Shown here: positions 39,287 to 47,710 of the stretch, in pieces | Numbering within the stretch: position 1 is the first letter of the stretch | Layout of the letters: each line of letters opens with the position of its first letter | Assembly (NCBI GenBank): GCA_003343995.1 | Contig: QAKE01000058.1 | Coordinates: 1-64,000, forward strand | Origin: Bacillota bacterium | GTDB lineage: Bacteria; Bacillota; Clostridia; Christensenellales; Borkfalkiaceae | Length of the DNA: 64,000 nucleotides | Direction of reading: 5' to 3' | Position numbers and translations under genes: made by a program | The notes under the pieces: model-generated | The model's database searches: none | The model's input: the letters and a program-made list of their open reading frames with translations, nothing else | What the model was told of the DNA's origin: nothing

Positions 39287-41122
39287 ATGAGCGAAAATAA
39301 AAAACTGTTCCTTCGCATTCTCGTTGCCGCCGCGCTGTACGCGGCGGCGCTGGCGGTGTATTTTACGGTGGAACTGCCCTATTACGGGCAAATCCTCATT
39401 TTTGCCGCGGTATATCTCGTCATCGGCTGGGACGTACTGTTCCGCGCCGCGCGCAATATCGTGCGCGGTCAGGTGTTCGACGAAAACTTTTTGATGGCGC
39501 TCGCCACCCTCGGCGCGTTCGTCATCGGGGAATTGCCGGAAACGGTGGCGGTGATGCTTTTTTATCAGGTGGGGGAGCTTTTTCAAAGCTACGCCGTGGG
39601 AAAATCCCGCGCGTCCATCTCCTCGCTGATGGAAATCCGCCCCGATAAAGCCGTCGTTTTGCGCGGAAATACGGAAACGGAGGTTTCCCCCGAAGAAGTG
39701 GAAATCGGGGAAACGATTTTGGTGAAAGCAGGGGAGAAAATTCCCTTGGACGGCGTCGTGACGGAGGGGGAAAGCTATCTCGATACTTCCGCGCTTACGG
39801 GCGAATCGGTGCCCCGCGCCTGCCGCGCCGGCGACGAGGTTTTAAGCGGTTGCATCAACACAGGCGGCGTGTTGAAAATCCGCTCGGAAAAGGAATTTTA
39901 CGATTCCACCGTCAATAAAATTTTGGATCTTGTGGAGAACGTGGCGGGCAAAAAAGCGCGGGCGGAAAACTTTATCACCCGCTTTGCGAAATACTATACG
40001 CCCGTCGTCGTGGGATTGGCGCTGCTGTTGTTTTTACTGCCCTCTCTCGTCACGGGCGAGTGGGCGGAATGGGGCGGCAGGGCGCTCAACTTTTTGGTGG
40101 TGAGCTGTCCGTGCGCCCTCGTCATCAGCGTGCCGATGAGCTTCTTCGGCGGGCTGGGCGGCGCGTCGAAAAACGGCGTGCTCGTCAAGGGCGGCGCGTA
40201 TATGGAAAAACTTGCCGAAACGGGCGTTATGGTATTCGATAAAACGGGTACGCTCACAAAGGGCAAATTTGCCGTTAAGGGCGTTTATCCCGAAAACAGG
40301 GCGGAGGAAATCCTCGCCGCGGCGGCGATATGCGAAAAAAATTCCACGCACCCCATCGCGCTGTCGATTATGGAAAAATGCCCCTTTTCGCCGTTGGACG
40401 GGTGGAGTGTGCGCGAGGTTTCCGGCATGGGCATAATCGCCGAAAAGGGGCGGGAAAAGCTGCTTTGCGGCAATGGAAAACTGCTTCGTAAAGAAAATGT
40501 AAATTTCGAGGAAATTACAAACGAAAACACGATTGTTTATGTTGCGCGTAACGGTGAATATTTCGGCAGAATCGAAATCGGCGACGAAATCAAAGAGGAG
40601 GCGAAGGAAGTGATTTCCGCGCTCAACGGCGCGGGCATTAAGACGGTGATGCTCACCGGCGACAACGAGCGGGTTGCGCGCCTTACCGCCGAAAAAATCG
40701 GCGTAAAGGAATATCGGGCAAATCTTTTGCCCGCCGATAAGGTCGCGGCGGTGGAAGATCTGATGAAAACGGAAAACAAAGCGTTGGCGTTCGTCGGCGA
40801 CGGCATCAACGACGCGCCCGTTTTAATGCGCGTGGACGTCGGCGTTTCCATGGGGGCGATCGGCAGCGACAGCGCCATAGAGGCGTCCGACGTCGTGCTG
40901 ATGAAGGACGATTTAAGGGCGATTCCGCAGACAAAGCGCATCGCCAAAAAGACCATGCGCGTCGTAAAGCAAAATATCGTTTTCGCCCTCGCGGTAAAAT
41001 CGGCGATATTGCTGCTCAGCGCATTGGGAATTACGGGGCTTTGGCTTGCGGTTTTCGCCGACGTCGGCGTGGCGGTGCTCGCCGTGCTCAACGCTATGCG
41101 AACGTTAAAAGGCGCGGAATAA
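39287..41122 (+). CDS. cadA: P1B-type heavy-metal-translocating ATPase (Cd/Zn/Pb exporter)
   Basis: A 611-residue pump with eight predicted membrane segments. The transmembrane metal motif is Cys274-Pro-Cys276 in SCPCALVIS, the actuator motif is TGES, the phosphorylated Asp318 lies in DKTGTLTKG, the nucleotide domain has HP (STHPIALS), and the hinge is GDGINDAP. The Cd/Zn/Pb subgroup is indicated by the CPC motif with this surrounding sequence and by the CadC-like repressor. It has no N-terminal HMA domain; that is encoded by the preceding gene. Confidence 0.94.
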   Translation: MSENKKLFLRILVAAALYAAALAVYFTVELPYYGQILIFAAVYLVIGWDVLFRAARNIVRGQVFDENFLMALATLGAFVIGELPETVAVMLFYQVGELFQSYAVGKSRASISSLMEIRPDKAVVLRGNTETEVSPEEVEIGETILVKAGEKIPLDGVVTEGESYLDTSALTGESVPRACRAGDEVLSGCINTGGVLKIRSEKEFYDSTVNKILDLVENVAGKKARAENFITRFAKYYTPVVVGLALLLFLLPSLVTGEWAEWGGRALNFLVVSCPCALVISVPMSFFGGLGGASKNGVLVKGGAYMEKLAETGVMVFDKTGTLTKGKFAVKGVYPENRAEEILAAAAICEKNSTHPIALSIMEKCPFSPLDGWSVREVSGMGIIAEKGREKLLCGNGKLLRKENVNFEEITNENTIVYVARNGEYFGRIEIGDEIKEEAKEVISALNGAGIKTVMLTGDNERVARLTAEKIGVKEYRANLLPADKVAAVEDLMKTENKALAFVGDGINDAPVLMRVDVGVSMGAIGSDSAIEASDVVLMKDDLRAIPQTKRIAKKTMRVVKQNIVFALAVKSAILLLSALGITGLWLAVFADVGVAVLAVLNAMRTLKGAE

Positions 41123-41140
41123 TCCGCGCCTTAATTTTAT
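41111..41140 (+). terminator. Terminator of the cad operon
   Basis: GGCGCGGA (41111-41118) pairs with TCCGCGCC (41123-41130) around ATAA, followed by the T-rich run TTAATTTTAT. The stem includes the stop codon of cadA. Confidence 0.8.
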
Positions 41141-41153
41141 TTTACGAAGAAGG

Positions 41154-42254
41154 TCAGCTGCGTTTCCAAGTGTCGGAACTGTAACGAAGTGATTTTGCTA
41201 CGCTTTCAGGGGAGGAAAGCTCCTCCGCGGTGAAATCCTTATACTTAACATTATCGTAATTCCATACGGACCATCCGTTTTTGTTGGCAAAAGTAACGCT
41301 TTGCAGGTTATTACATTGGAATGCGAATTGTTCGATTTTCGTCACATTCGCGGGAATGGTAATCGTCGTTATTCCGGAAAAAGAAAAACTTCCTTTTCCG
41401 ATAGACGTTACTTTCGAGGGGATTGTTACTGTTTTTAAACTTTTACACCCGGAGAACATAGATTCCGCAATCACCGTAATGTTTTTGCTCAACGTTACGG
41501 AAGTTAAGTTTTCACAATTGCTAAAAGCGTTTTTTCCGATTTCCGTTACGCTGTCGGATATGGTGATCGTTTGCAGTCCCGAAAAAGAGAAAGCGTTGGC
41601 TTCGATTTTCGTTATCGTTTCGGGTACGGTATACTCGGTAAGCGCGACACAACTGCTAAATGTACGTTCGGGAATGCTCGTTATTTTAGAAGGAAATTGA
41701 ACGTTTTTTAACGATTTGCATTCGGAAAATATCGAGCTGCCGATTTTTTCCACCGTATCGGGGATGGCAACCGTTTCAAATCCCGTATTGCCAAAAGCTA
41801 AATTGCCGATTTCCTTAACGGAAGCGGGGATTTCGATTTTCGTCAGTTTCTCGCATCCGTAAAAACAGCTGATGGGAATTTTATCCAAGCCGTTTGCAAT
41901 CGTTACTTCCGCAAGGTTGTCGCAGCCTCGAAAGGCCGCGTCGTTGATACGGACGATCGAGGAGGGAATACGGAGCGTTTCGATTTCTTCGCGGTTCTGA
42001 AAAGCCTCTTCCGCGATGACCTTTACGGGCGTGCCGTTTATCTTTGCGGGAATGACGATGTCCTTATCCGGACACGCGCCGATGCCTTTCAAGGTGTAAT
42101 AGCTTTTATCCGCGCTCAGCTCATATTCCAACCCCGCGCTGGCATTTTTGTTGTGCCATTTATCGCTTTGCTCTTTAGAACGATCGCAGGCAGCCGCGGT
42201 AAACGCCGCCGCGCAAAGGGCGAGCAATACGATAATCTTCAATACTTTCTTCAT
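41154..42254 (-). CDS. BspA-type leucine-rich repeat lipoprotein
   Basis: A 366-residue surface protein. It starts with a lipoprotein signal (KKVLKIIVLLALCAAAFTAAAC) with Cys at residue 23 as the probable lipid site. Residues ~75-330 hold about ten repeats of the BspA/LRR_5 kind, pattern I..AF..C..L..V.IP..V..IG. Such proteins bind host or matrix proteins or other cells in gut bacteria, but the ligand cannot be told. Start at 42254 has GGAG 7 nt before it; an upstream in-frame extension contains no ribosome site. Confidence 0.9.
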   Translation of the reverse strand: MKKVLKIIVLLALCAAAFTAAACDRSKEQSDKWHNKNASAGLEYELSADKSYYTLKGIGACPDKDIVIPAKINGTPVKVIAEEAFQNREEIETLRIPSSIVRINDAAFRGCDNLAEVTIANGLDKIPISCFYGCEKLTKIEIPASVKEIGNLAFGNTGFETVAIPDTVEKIGSSIFSECKSLKNVQFPSKITSIPERTFSSCVALTEYTVPETITKIEANAFSFSGLQTITISDSVTEIGKNAFSNCENLTSVTLSKNITVIAESMFSGCKSLKTVTIPSKVTSIGKGSFSFSGITTITIPANVTKIEQFAFQCNNLQSVTFANKNGWSVWNYDNVKYKDFTAEELSSPESVAKSLRYSSDTWKRS

Positions 42255-42281
42255 TTTCAAACTCCGTACATGTTTATTCAC

Positions 42282-42310
42282 AGTATAGCATGGAAAAAAC
42301 AAAAATGCAA
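42282..42310 (-). promoter_or_regulatory. Sigma-A promoter of the LRR lipoprotein gene
   Basis: Minus strand TTGCAT (complement 42305-42310), 17-bp spacer, TATACT (complement 42282-42287). Confidence 0.75.
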
Positions 42311-42390
42311 TACCCGTTTCAAAAATTACATAATAATTTAACGCAAAAAAATTTTTTTCCGGCAAAAGGGAAAAATTTTTCAAATGGGTA

Positions 42391-42419
42391 TTGAAAAATC
42401 GTCTTTCATCTTGTATAAT
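42391..42419 (+). promoter_or_regulatory. Sigma-A promoter of the EF-G-like gene
   Basis: TTGAAA (42391-42396), 17-bp spacer, TATAAT (42414-42419). Confidence 0.8.
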
Positions 42420-42487
42420 ATAAAGGACGGGGCGCCTTTGCGTTTTGCGGGCGCTTTGCAATATAGTTTAAGGAAAGGGAAGACAAC

Positions 42488-44551
42488 ATGAGCAATTTCA
42501 CAACAAGGAACATCAGAAACATCGCAATCGTAGGGCACAGCGGCGAGGGGAAAACCTCTCTTGCGGAAGCAATGCTTTTCAACGGCAAATCCATCGACAG
42601 GCTGGGGCGCACGCTGGACGGCAACACCGTAATGGATTACGACGAACAGGAAATCGCAAAGAAAATTTCCATTTCGCTCTCCGCCGCCTATACGATCTGG
42701 CGCGATACCAAAATAAATATCATCGACGTTCCGGGGTTTTACGACTTCGAGGGGGAAGTGGAAGAGGCGATGCGCGCGGCGAACGGCGCGGTGCTCGTTG
42801 CCGACGCCAACGGTTCGGTGAGCGTGGGCGCGGAAAAGATGGTCGCGTACTGTCTGCGCAATAAAAAGCCGCTCATCATATTCATCAACGGCATCGATAA
42901 GGAAAACGCAAACTTCGTTTCCACCGTGGAGGCGTTCCGTTCGCAGTACGGCAGAAAAATCGCAACCATGCACGCGCCCATCATGGACGGCGGCAAGATG
43001 AAGGGCTACGTCAGCATTATTTCCAGCAAGGCGTACGAATTTACGAAGGGCGGCAGAATTTCCATTCCCGTGCCCGACGGCATGGTCGGCAACGTGCAAG
43101 CCATCAAAAACGGATTGATCGAGGCGGCGGCGGAAAATTCCGACGAGCTTTTGGATAAATATTTTTCCGAAGGCACGCTGCCCAACGACGACATTATCAC
43201 CGGCATTAAAATCGGCGTTGCGGCGGGCGACTGTATCCCCGTAATGGGCGGCAGCGCGCTGCAAAATATGGGCGTTATCAACCTGATGGAGGAAATCGTC
43301 GATTTAATGCCTTCGCCCGACGAACTGCCCGCCGAAAAAGCGGAAAAGGACGGCGAGGAAACGGAAGTCAAATGCGACGCCGCCGCGCCCTTCTCGGCGC
43401 AGGTGTTCAAAACGACGGTCGATCCCTTCGTCGGCAAGCTCAATATGCTGAAAATTTTCTCCGGCACGCTCAAATCGGGCATGACGGTCGTCAATATGAC
43501 GACGGGGGAAAAGGAGCGCATTAACCAGCTTTATCTGTTGAAAGGCAAAAAGCAGGAGGCTGTGGACGAGCTGGTCGCCGGCGATATCGGCGCGGTGAAC
43601 AAGCTCAACGCCACCAACACCGGCGATACGCTGTGCGATGAAAGCTATAAGGTCGTATTCAGCCCCATCGCGTTCCCCAAACCCGTGCTTACCATGGCGA
43701 TTTACGCGGGCAAGAGCGGCGACGAGGATAAGATTTTCCAAGGGCTCAACCGCCTTGCCGAAGAGGATTACACCTTTAAGGTGGAAAAGGAGAAGCAAAC
43801 GGGCGAAATGGTCATTCGCGGTCAGGGCGAAACCCAGCTCGAGGTCATCTGCAAAAAGTTAAAAAGTAAATTCGGCTGCGACGTCGTGCTCACCGATCCG
43901 AAAATTGCTTATCGGGAAACGGTGCGCTCCTCGGCGGAGGCGGAAGGCAAACATAAAAAGCAATCGGGCGGCGCGGGGCAGTTCGGCGTGGTCAACGTGC
44001 GTTTCGAGGCGGGCGCTGCGGACGGCGAATTCGAGTTCGTGGACGCCGTCGTCGGCGGCGCGGTGCCGCGGCAGTTTATTCCCGCGGTGGAAAAGGGCTT
44101 GCGCGAAGCGGTGAAAAAGGGCGTTTTGGCGGGTTATCCCATGACCAATCTGAAGTGCACCTTGTTCGACGGAAAGTATCACCCCGTCGATTCCAAGGAA
44201 GTCGCCTTCGTTTCGGCGGCGAAACTCGCTTACGAGGAAGGCTGTATGAAAGCCCGTCCCGTTTTGCTGGAACCGATTTATAAGGTAAAGGTCATCGTGC
44301 CGGAAAGCTATATGGGCGATATTCTGGGCGACATGAACAAGCGCCGCGGCCGTATTCTCGGCATGGACTTAATCGACGCGAAACAGGTAATCAACGCGGA
44401 AGTTCCGTTGGCGGATTTGGGGCGTTACGCCACCGACTTACGCAGCATGACGCAGGGCAGGGGGCGTTTTGAAAGCGAGTTTTCCCATTACGAGGAAGTG
44501 CCCGCGCCCATGCAGGAAAAAATCATCAAGGAAGCAAACGCGAATAAATAG
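42488..44551 (+). CDS. EF-G paralogue (EF-G-2-like translational GTPase)
   Basis: A 687-residue protein with all five EF-G domains but altered GTPase motifs. G1 is GHSGEGKTS instead of AHIDAGKTT, G3 is DVPGFYDF with Phe in place of the histidine that positions the attacking water, and G4 is NGIDKEN instead of NKMD. Thermus EF-G-2 carries similar changes (DAPGYGDF). True FusA is expected elsewhere, beside the ribosomal protein genes. It may act on non-canonical ribosome states. AGGAAAGGGAAG precedes the ATG. It is followed 19 bp later by a sugar-phosphate kinase gene. Confidence 0.88.
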   Translation: MSNFTTRNIRNIAIVGHSGEGKTSLAEAMLFNGKSIDRLGRTLDGNTVMDYDEQEIAKKISISLSAAYTIWRDTKINIIDVPGFYDFEGEVEEAMRAANGAVLVADANGSVSVGAEKMVAYCLRNKKPLIIFINGIDKENANFVSTVEAFRSQYGRKIATMHAPIMDGGKMKGYVSIISSKAYEFTKGGRISIPVPDGMVGNVQAIKNGLIEAAAENSDELLDKYFSEGTLPNDDIITGIKIGVAAGDCIPVMGGSALQNMGVINLMEEIVDLMPSPDELPAEKAEKDGEETEVKCDAAAPFSAQVFKTTVDPFVGKLNMLKIFSGTLKSGMTVVNMTTGEKERINQLYLLKGKKQEAVDELVAGDIGAVNKLNATNTGDTLCDESYKVVFSPIAFPKPVLTMAIYAGKSGDEDKIFQGLNRLAEEDYTFKVEKEKQTGEMVIRGQGETQLEVICKKLKSKFGCDVVLTDPKIAYRETVRSSAEAEGKHKKQSGGAGQFGVVNVRFEAGAADGEFEFVDAVVGGAVPRQFIPAVEKGLREAVKKGVLAGYPMTNLKCTLFDGKYHPVDSKEVAFVSAAKLAYEEGCMKARPVLLEPIYKVKVIVPESYMGDILGDMNKRRGRILGMDLIDAKQVINAEVPLADLGRYATDLRSMTQGRGRFESEFSHYEEVPAPMQEKIIKEANANK

Positions 44552-44570
44552 CGGAAAGAGGTAGCAAATA

Positions 44571-45494
44571 ATGATATTGACGATATGCCCGAATCCGAGC
44601 ATGGACTGTACGATAGAGCTGGACGCGCTCAACGTGGGAATGTTGAACCGCATCAGCAACAAGGTGGAAACGTATTCGGGCAAGGCGCTGAACGTGGCGA
44701 TGGGCGTGGCAAGGCTGCAAGAGCAGAGTTTTGCCACGGGGTTCATGTTCGAAAATAACGGAAAGATGTTCGAGCAGACGCTGGAAAAGGAAGGCGTAAA
44801 GCACGAATTCGTATGGAACGGCGGGAGCGTAAGGGTGAATTATAAAATCATCGATAAACGCTCCATGCTCACGGAAATCAACGACAAGGGCGACGAAGTG
44901 CGGGAGGACAAACAAAAGGAGCTCGTCGCGCTCGTGCAACGGCTTGCGAAAGACTGCGACATCGCGGTGATGAGCGGCAGTCTGCCGAAGGGCGTCGCCC
45001 CCGAGTTTTACGGCGAGGTGCTGAAGGTGATCCCGCCGAACGTAAAAAAGGTGGTGGACACCGAAAAGGCAAATCTCGAATGGGCGCTCCGCGAAAACCT
45101 TTACATGGTGAAACCGAATCTGACGGAACTCGAGCACATCGCGGGGGAATCGCTGTTGAGCAAGAACGATATTCTCCGCGCGAGCTACAAACTTTTGAAC
45201 AAGGGCGTGCAGATGGTGCTCGTTTCCCTCGGCAGCGAAGGCGCGATTTTGACGGACGGTATCCGTAATTTCTATTGCAAGAGCGCGAACGTCGCCGTCA
45301 ATTCCACGGTTGGCGCGGGGGATTCCATGGTGGCGTCCGCTTGCGTGCAGCTGGAAAAGGGCGCGGACATGGAAGAAATTCTGCGCTGTTCCGTGGCGGC
45401 GGGCACGGCGGCGATCACCACCAGCGGAACCAACTTGTTTTATAAAGACAAATATGAGGAAATTTACAATAAAATTTTCGTAGAGGCCATTTAA
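44571..45494 (+). CDS. PfkB-family kinase, 1-phosphofructokinase-like
   Basis: A 307-residue ribokinase-fold kinase. It has the N-terminal LTICPNPSMDCTIELD typical of 1-phosphofructokinase/tagatose-6-phosphate kinase, the substrate region YSGKALNVAMGVARL (GGKG.N-like), and the catalytic motif TVGAGDSMVAS. It probably makes fructose 1,6-bisphosphate or tagatose 1,6-bisphosphate. Neither the fructose PTS nor tagatose aldolase is nearby, so the substrate stays open. The ribosome site is AAAGAGG, and it shares a transcript with the EF-G paralogue. Confidence 0.88.
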   Translation: MILTICPNPSMDCTIELDALNVGMLNRISNKVETYSGKALNVAMGVARLQEQSFATGFMFENNGKMFEQTLEKEGVKHEFVWNGGSVRVNYKIIDKRSMLTEINDKGDEVREDKQKELVALVQRLAKDCDIAVMSGSLPKGVAPEFYGEVLKVIPPNVKKVVDTEKANLEWALRENLYMVKPNLTELEHIAGESLLSKNDILRASYKLLNKGVQMVLVSLGSEGAILTDGIRNFYCKSANVAVNSTVGAGDSMVASACVQLEKGADMEEILRCSVAAGTAAITTSGTNLFYKDKYEEIYNKIFVEAI

Positions 45495-45501
45495 AAACGC
45501 C

Positions 45502-45539
45502 GCGGCGCGCCGTTCGCGCCGCAGGCATCGGCTTTTTTT
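45502..45539 (+). terminator. Terminator after the 1-phosphofructokinase-like gene
   Basis: GCGGCGCG (45502-45509) pairs with CGCGCCGC (45515-45522); an outer GCC/GGC pairing extends the helix toward seven T (45533-45539). Confidence 0.7.
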
Positions 45540-45551
45540 GAATATTTTACG

Positions 45552-45591
45552 AAACGGGACGAATTTTCTTGAAAAAAAACTCGTCCCGTTT
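45552..45591 (+). promoter_or_regulatory. Inverted-repeat operator overlapping the promoter of the small protein gene
   Basis: AAACGGGACGA (45552-45562) and its perfect complement TCGTCCCGTTT (45581-45591), 11 bp each. The second arm lies exactly between the -35 and -10 boxes. The core GGGACGA recurs twice upstream of the neighbouring double-HTH regulator, which is therefore the likely binding protein. Confidence 0.75.
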
Positions 45592-45597
45592 TATAAT
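45569..45597 (+). promoter_or_regulatory. Promoter of the small acidic protein gene, predicted leaderless
   Basis: TTGAAA (45569-45574), 17-bp spacer, TATAAT (45592-45597). The ATG at 45604 is 6 nt after the -10 box and no Shine-Dalgarno exists. Confidence 0.75.
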
Positions 45598-45603
45598 ATA
45601 GAT

Positions 45604-45795
45604 ATGAAAAAAGAAAAGATAAGCAAAGAACAGGCCGAAGAGCTTTGCCCGTGGATCATCGAGTTAATCAAAGATCTGCCGGAGGGGGAAGAAATCGGCG
45701 AGTGTTGGGTTGAGGGGGATTTTTTGTATATCAAGTCTCCGGACTGCAGAGTTTGCGAACTCGATTGCAAAAACCAGACCAAACGGTATTTATAA
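45604..45795 (+). CDS. Small acidic protein of unknown function
   Basis: A 63-residue protein I do not recognise. It is acidic in the middle (LPEGEEIGECWVEGD) and has four cysteines in the second half, two of them in the pair CRVCELDC, which could bind a metal. It has no signal or membrane segment. Its promoter carries a perfect inverted repeat sharing its core with sites upstream of the adjacent double-HTH regulator, so it is probably regulated by that protein. The start codon appears to be the first transcribed triplet. Confidence 0.7.
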   Translation: MKKEKISKEQAEELCPWIIELIKDLPEGEEIGECWVEGDFLYIKSPDCRVCELDCKNQTKRYL

Positions 45796-45803
45796 CGCGT
45801 CCG

Positions 45804-46244
45804 TTACGAATCGGACCGCGCGAAGAGATAATCGGCGGAACATTTTAAAATATCGCACAGCTTAATCACCGTATCGGGTTTGGGCAGTTTTCCGCGCGTC
45901 CATTTGGAAACGGCGGAAGTTCCGAGTTTTAAAGTTTCCGCGATGTCGGTCTTTTTCAGCCTGAGTTCCTTTCGCCGCAATTCAAACCGTTCGGCAAACG
46001 TTTCGCCGCCGCGGGAAGGCGTAAACTCCGCGGTTTCGCTGACGCCGAGCATATAATCGAGGGAATACTTTAAAACGTTTGCAACGAGAATGATGGTCTG
46101 CATGCTCGGACTCGTGCGGTTTTGCAAAATGGAATAGATGTTGTTTCCCGAAACTCCGAGTTGCTCGATAAATTTATGATAACTCATTTCGTTTCTCGAA
46201 ACGTAATCGTTGATAATATCGATGAAGTTTTCCGTGATATTCAT
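45804..46244 (-). CDS. XRE-family regulator with two tandem helix-turn-helix domains
   Basis: A 146-residue protein made of two complete HTH_3 domains: residues ~5-68 (MSYHKFIEQLGVSGNNIYSI, NVLKYSLDYMLG) and ~80-142 (RLKKTDIAETLKLGTSAVSKW, DILKCSADYLFA). Two DNA-reading heads in one chain suit recognition of paired sites, and GGGACGA pairs with 29-bp spacing occur on both sides of this gene. The start at 46244 follows AGGTGAGC. It converges on the small acidic protein gene and diverges from the GH63-like gene. Confidence 0.88.
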   Translation of the reverse strand: MNITENFIDIINDYVSRNEMSYHKFIEQLGVSGNNIYSILQNRTSPSMQTIILVANVLKYSLDYMLGVSETAEFTPSRGGETFAERFELRRKELRLKKTDIAETLKLGTSAVSKWTRGKLPKPDTVIKLCDILKCSADYLFARSDS

Positions 46245-46276
46245 AAGCTCACCTGCTATGAATATTTTCCCATTTT

Positions 46277-46320
46277 GGGACGAAATTTGCACTGATTCAC
46301 GTAACGGGACGATTTTTGCA
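46277..46320 (+). repeat. Direct repeats with GGGACGA core in the regulator/GH63 intergenic region
   Basis: Two 15-bp copies, GGGACGAAATTTGCA (46277-46291) and GGGACGATTTTTGCA (46306-46320), differ at two positions and are 29 bp apart. They lie between the divergent regulator and hydrolase genes, the expected place for operators of both. Confidence 0.8.
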
Positions 46321-46355
46321 AATATTTCAGATATTTTAACACAAAGGAGTTCGTT

Positions 46356-47672
46356 GTGTCGATACCGAAAATTAAAATGAAGGGAATTTCGCAAAGCGGT
46401 TTTGCCGACGCGTTTGCGGTTTTGGAAGAATGTCGGATAGACCAAGCGCCCGTAAAGGGCTTTATCTATCCGTTTTTTGCCCCGGGCGGCATGTACGGCG
46501 CGAATTGGTGGAATATCGATTCCTCCATCGCGCTCGCGGGGTATCGCTGGAAGGACAGAGCTTTCGCGGAAAACGGCGTGCGCAATTTTCTCGCCGCGCA
46601 AAAGCCCGACGGCAGAATTCCGCTGTACGGCGACGACGTCGACTCCCGCTACGCGGAGGAGGTCAGCTCCCTGCCGAAACTCTTCGGCGTGGCGTATTCT
46701 CTCGCCGCGGAAAGCGAAAATATGGCCTTCGTGCGGGAATGTTACATGTTGATCACCCGTTATATCGAATGGTGGCTGAGCCGCCGCCGCGATCGGGAAA
46801 CGGGATTGCTCAGCGCCGTATTTGAAGAAACGTTCGTGCCCTATCTCGGAAAAATCGGCAAATTCGGAAAATCCGGAGAATACGCGCCCGTCGATACCAA
46901 CGTGGAGCTGGTGTTGGGGCTCGGTTATGCCGCCGCCTTGGCGGAGCGGTTGGGGGAAAGCGCGGACAAAGCGCGATACGAAACGCTGAAAAGCGAGTTT
47001 GTTCAATCGATAAACCGTTGGCTCTGGAATGAGGAAAAGGGCGCGTATTATCCGTATTTGCTTGCGGAAAAACGGCACGAGGATTTTTTGATGGCGTCTA
47101 CGTTTTTACCCCTTCGGGCGGGTATCGCCGCGAAGGATCGCGCGGAAAAGCTGGTAAAACTGCTCCTTTCCGATCGGTTCGGCTGGAACACCTATCCCGT
47201 ATTTTCCGCCGCGAAGGATGATAAACGCTTCACCGTAACCGAAGGGGATTATCAGTTTAACGCGAGCTGGAGCGGAAGCGTATGGTCGCTTTTGAACGCG
47301 GGTATCGTGCAAGGGCTGAAAGATAGCGGATACGAAGACCTCGCCGCAACCCTCGCTTACCGCACGGTGAAGGAGTTCCACGAAAACTATGCGGAATTCT
47401 TACAGCCCTTCAACGGTTCGGGGCACGGGGTGAAGCGTTACGCTTGGACGGCGGCGCATTACATCGGGCTGATATTGGAAAGCATATTCGGCATAAAAAT
47501 CGACGCCGAGAAAAAATCGGCGAGCGCTCGTCCGCTGCTTTGCGGCGAACTGAAAAACGAAACGCTTTCCGCAGAAAATATCGTTCTGCCCGACGGGGGC
47601 AGGCTGTGCGTTTACGTGGAAAACGGCAAAACGCGACTGCAAATCGAAAACTCCGGTTATCGGGCGATATAA
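46356..47672 (+). CDS. GH63-like (alpha/alpha)6-barrel glycoside hydrolase
   Basis: A 438-residue protein. The motifs MYGANWWNIDSSIALAGYRW near the N-terminus and GSVWSLLNAGIVQGLKDSGYEDLA with YAWTAAHYIGL near the C-terminus follow the pattern of GH63 and related glucosidase/trehalase-fold enzymes. Regularly spaced helices fit an (alpha/alpha)6 barrel. There is no signal peptide. The substrate may be an alpha-glucoside or alpha-mannoside; assignment to GH63 versus a sister family is uncertain. The start is GTG with AAAGGAG 6 nt upstream. The gene is divergent from the double-HTH regulator and shares its operator region. Confidence 0.75.
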   Translation: MSIPKIKMKGISQSGFADAFAVLEECRIDQAPVKGFIYPFFAPGGMYGANWWNIDSSIALAGYRWKDRAFAENGVRNFLAAQKPDGRIPLYGDDVDSRYAEEVSSLPKLFGVAYSLAAESENMAFVRECYMLITRYIEWWLSRRRDRETGLLSAVFEETFVPYLGKIGKFGKSGEYAPVDTNVELVLGLGYAAALAERLGESADKARYETLKSEFVQSINRWLWNEEKGAYYPYLLAEKRHEDFLMASTFLPLRAGIAAKDRAEKLVKLLLSDRFGWNTYPVFSAAKDDKRFTVTEGDYQFNASWSGSVWSLLNAGIVQGLKDSGYEDLAATLAYRTVKEFHENYAEFLQPFNGSGHGVKRYAWTAAHYIGLILESIFGIKIDAEKKSASARPLLCGELKNETLSAENIVLPDGGRLCVYVENGKTRLQIENSGYRAI

Positions 47673-47676
47673 AAAA

Positions 47677-47709
47677 AGTGCGCCGCGGGAAATTTTCTCG
47701 CGGCGCACT
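47677..47709 (-). terminator. Hairpin after the GH63-like gene, with T-run only on the minus strand
   Basis: AGTGCGCCGCG (47677-47687) pairs with CGCGGCGCACT (47699-47709). Seven A precede it on the plus strand and only a weak AATTG follows, so the better terminator orientation is minus. It may end the hydrolase transcript by RNA folding and also stop transcription entering from the arg side. Confidence 0.6.
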
Positions 47710-47710
47710 A

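Noticed and set aside
46245..47078. Upstream extension of the double-HTH regulator frame to 47078
   Set aside because: It would run antisense through the GH63-like gene; the ATG at 46244 has a good ribosome site and matches the start of the first HTH domain.
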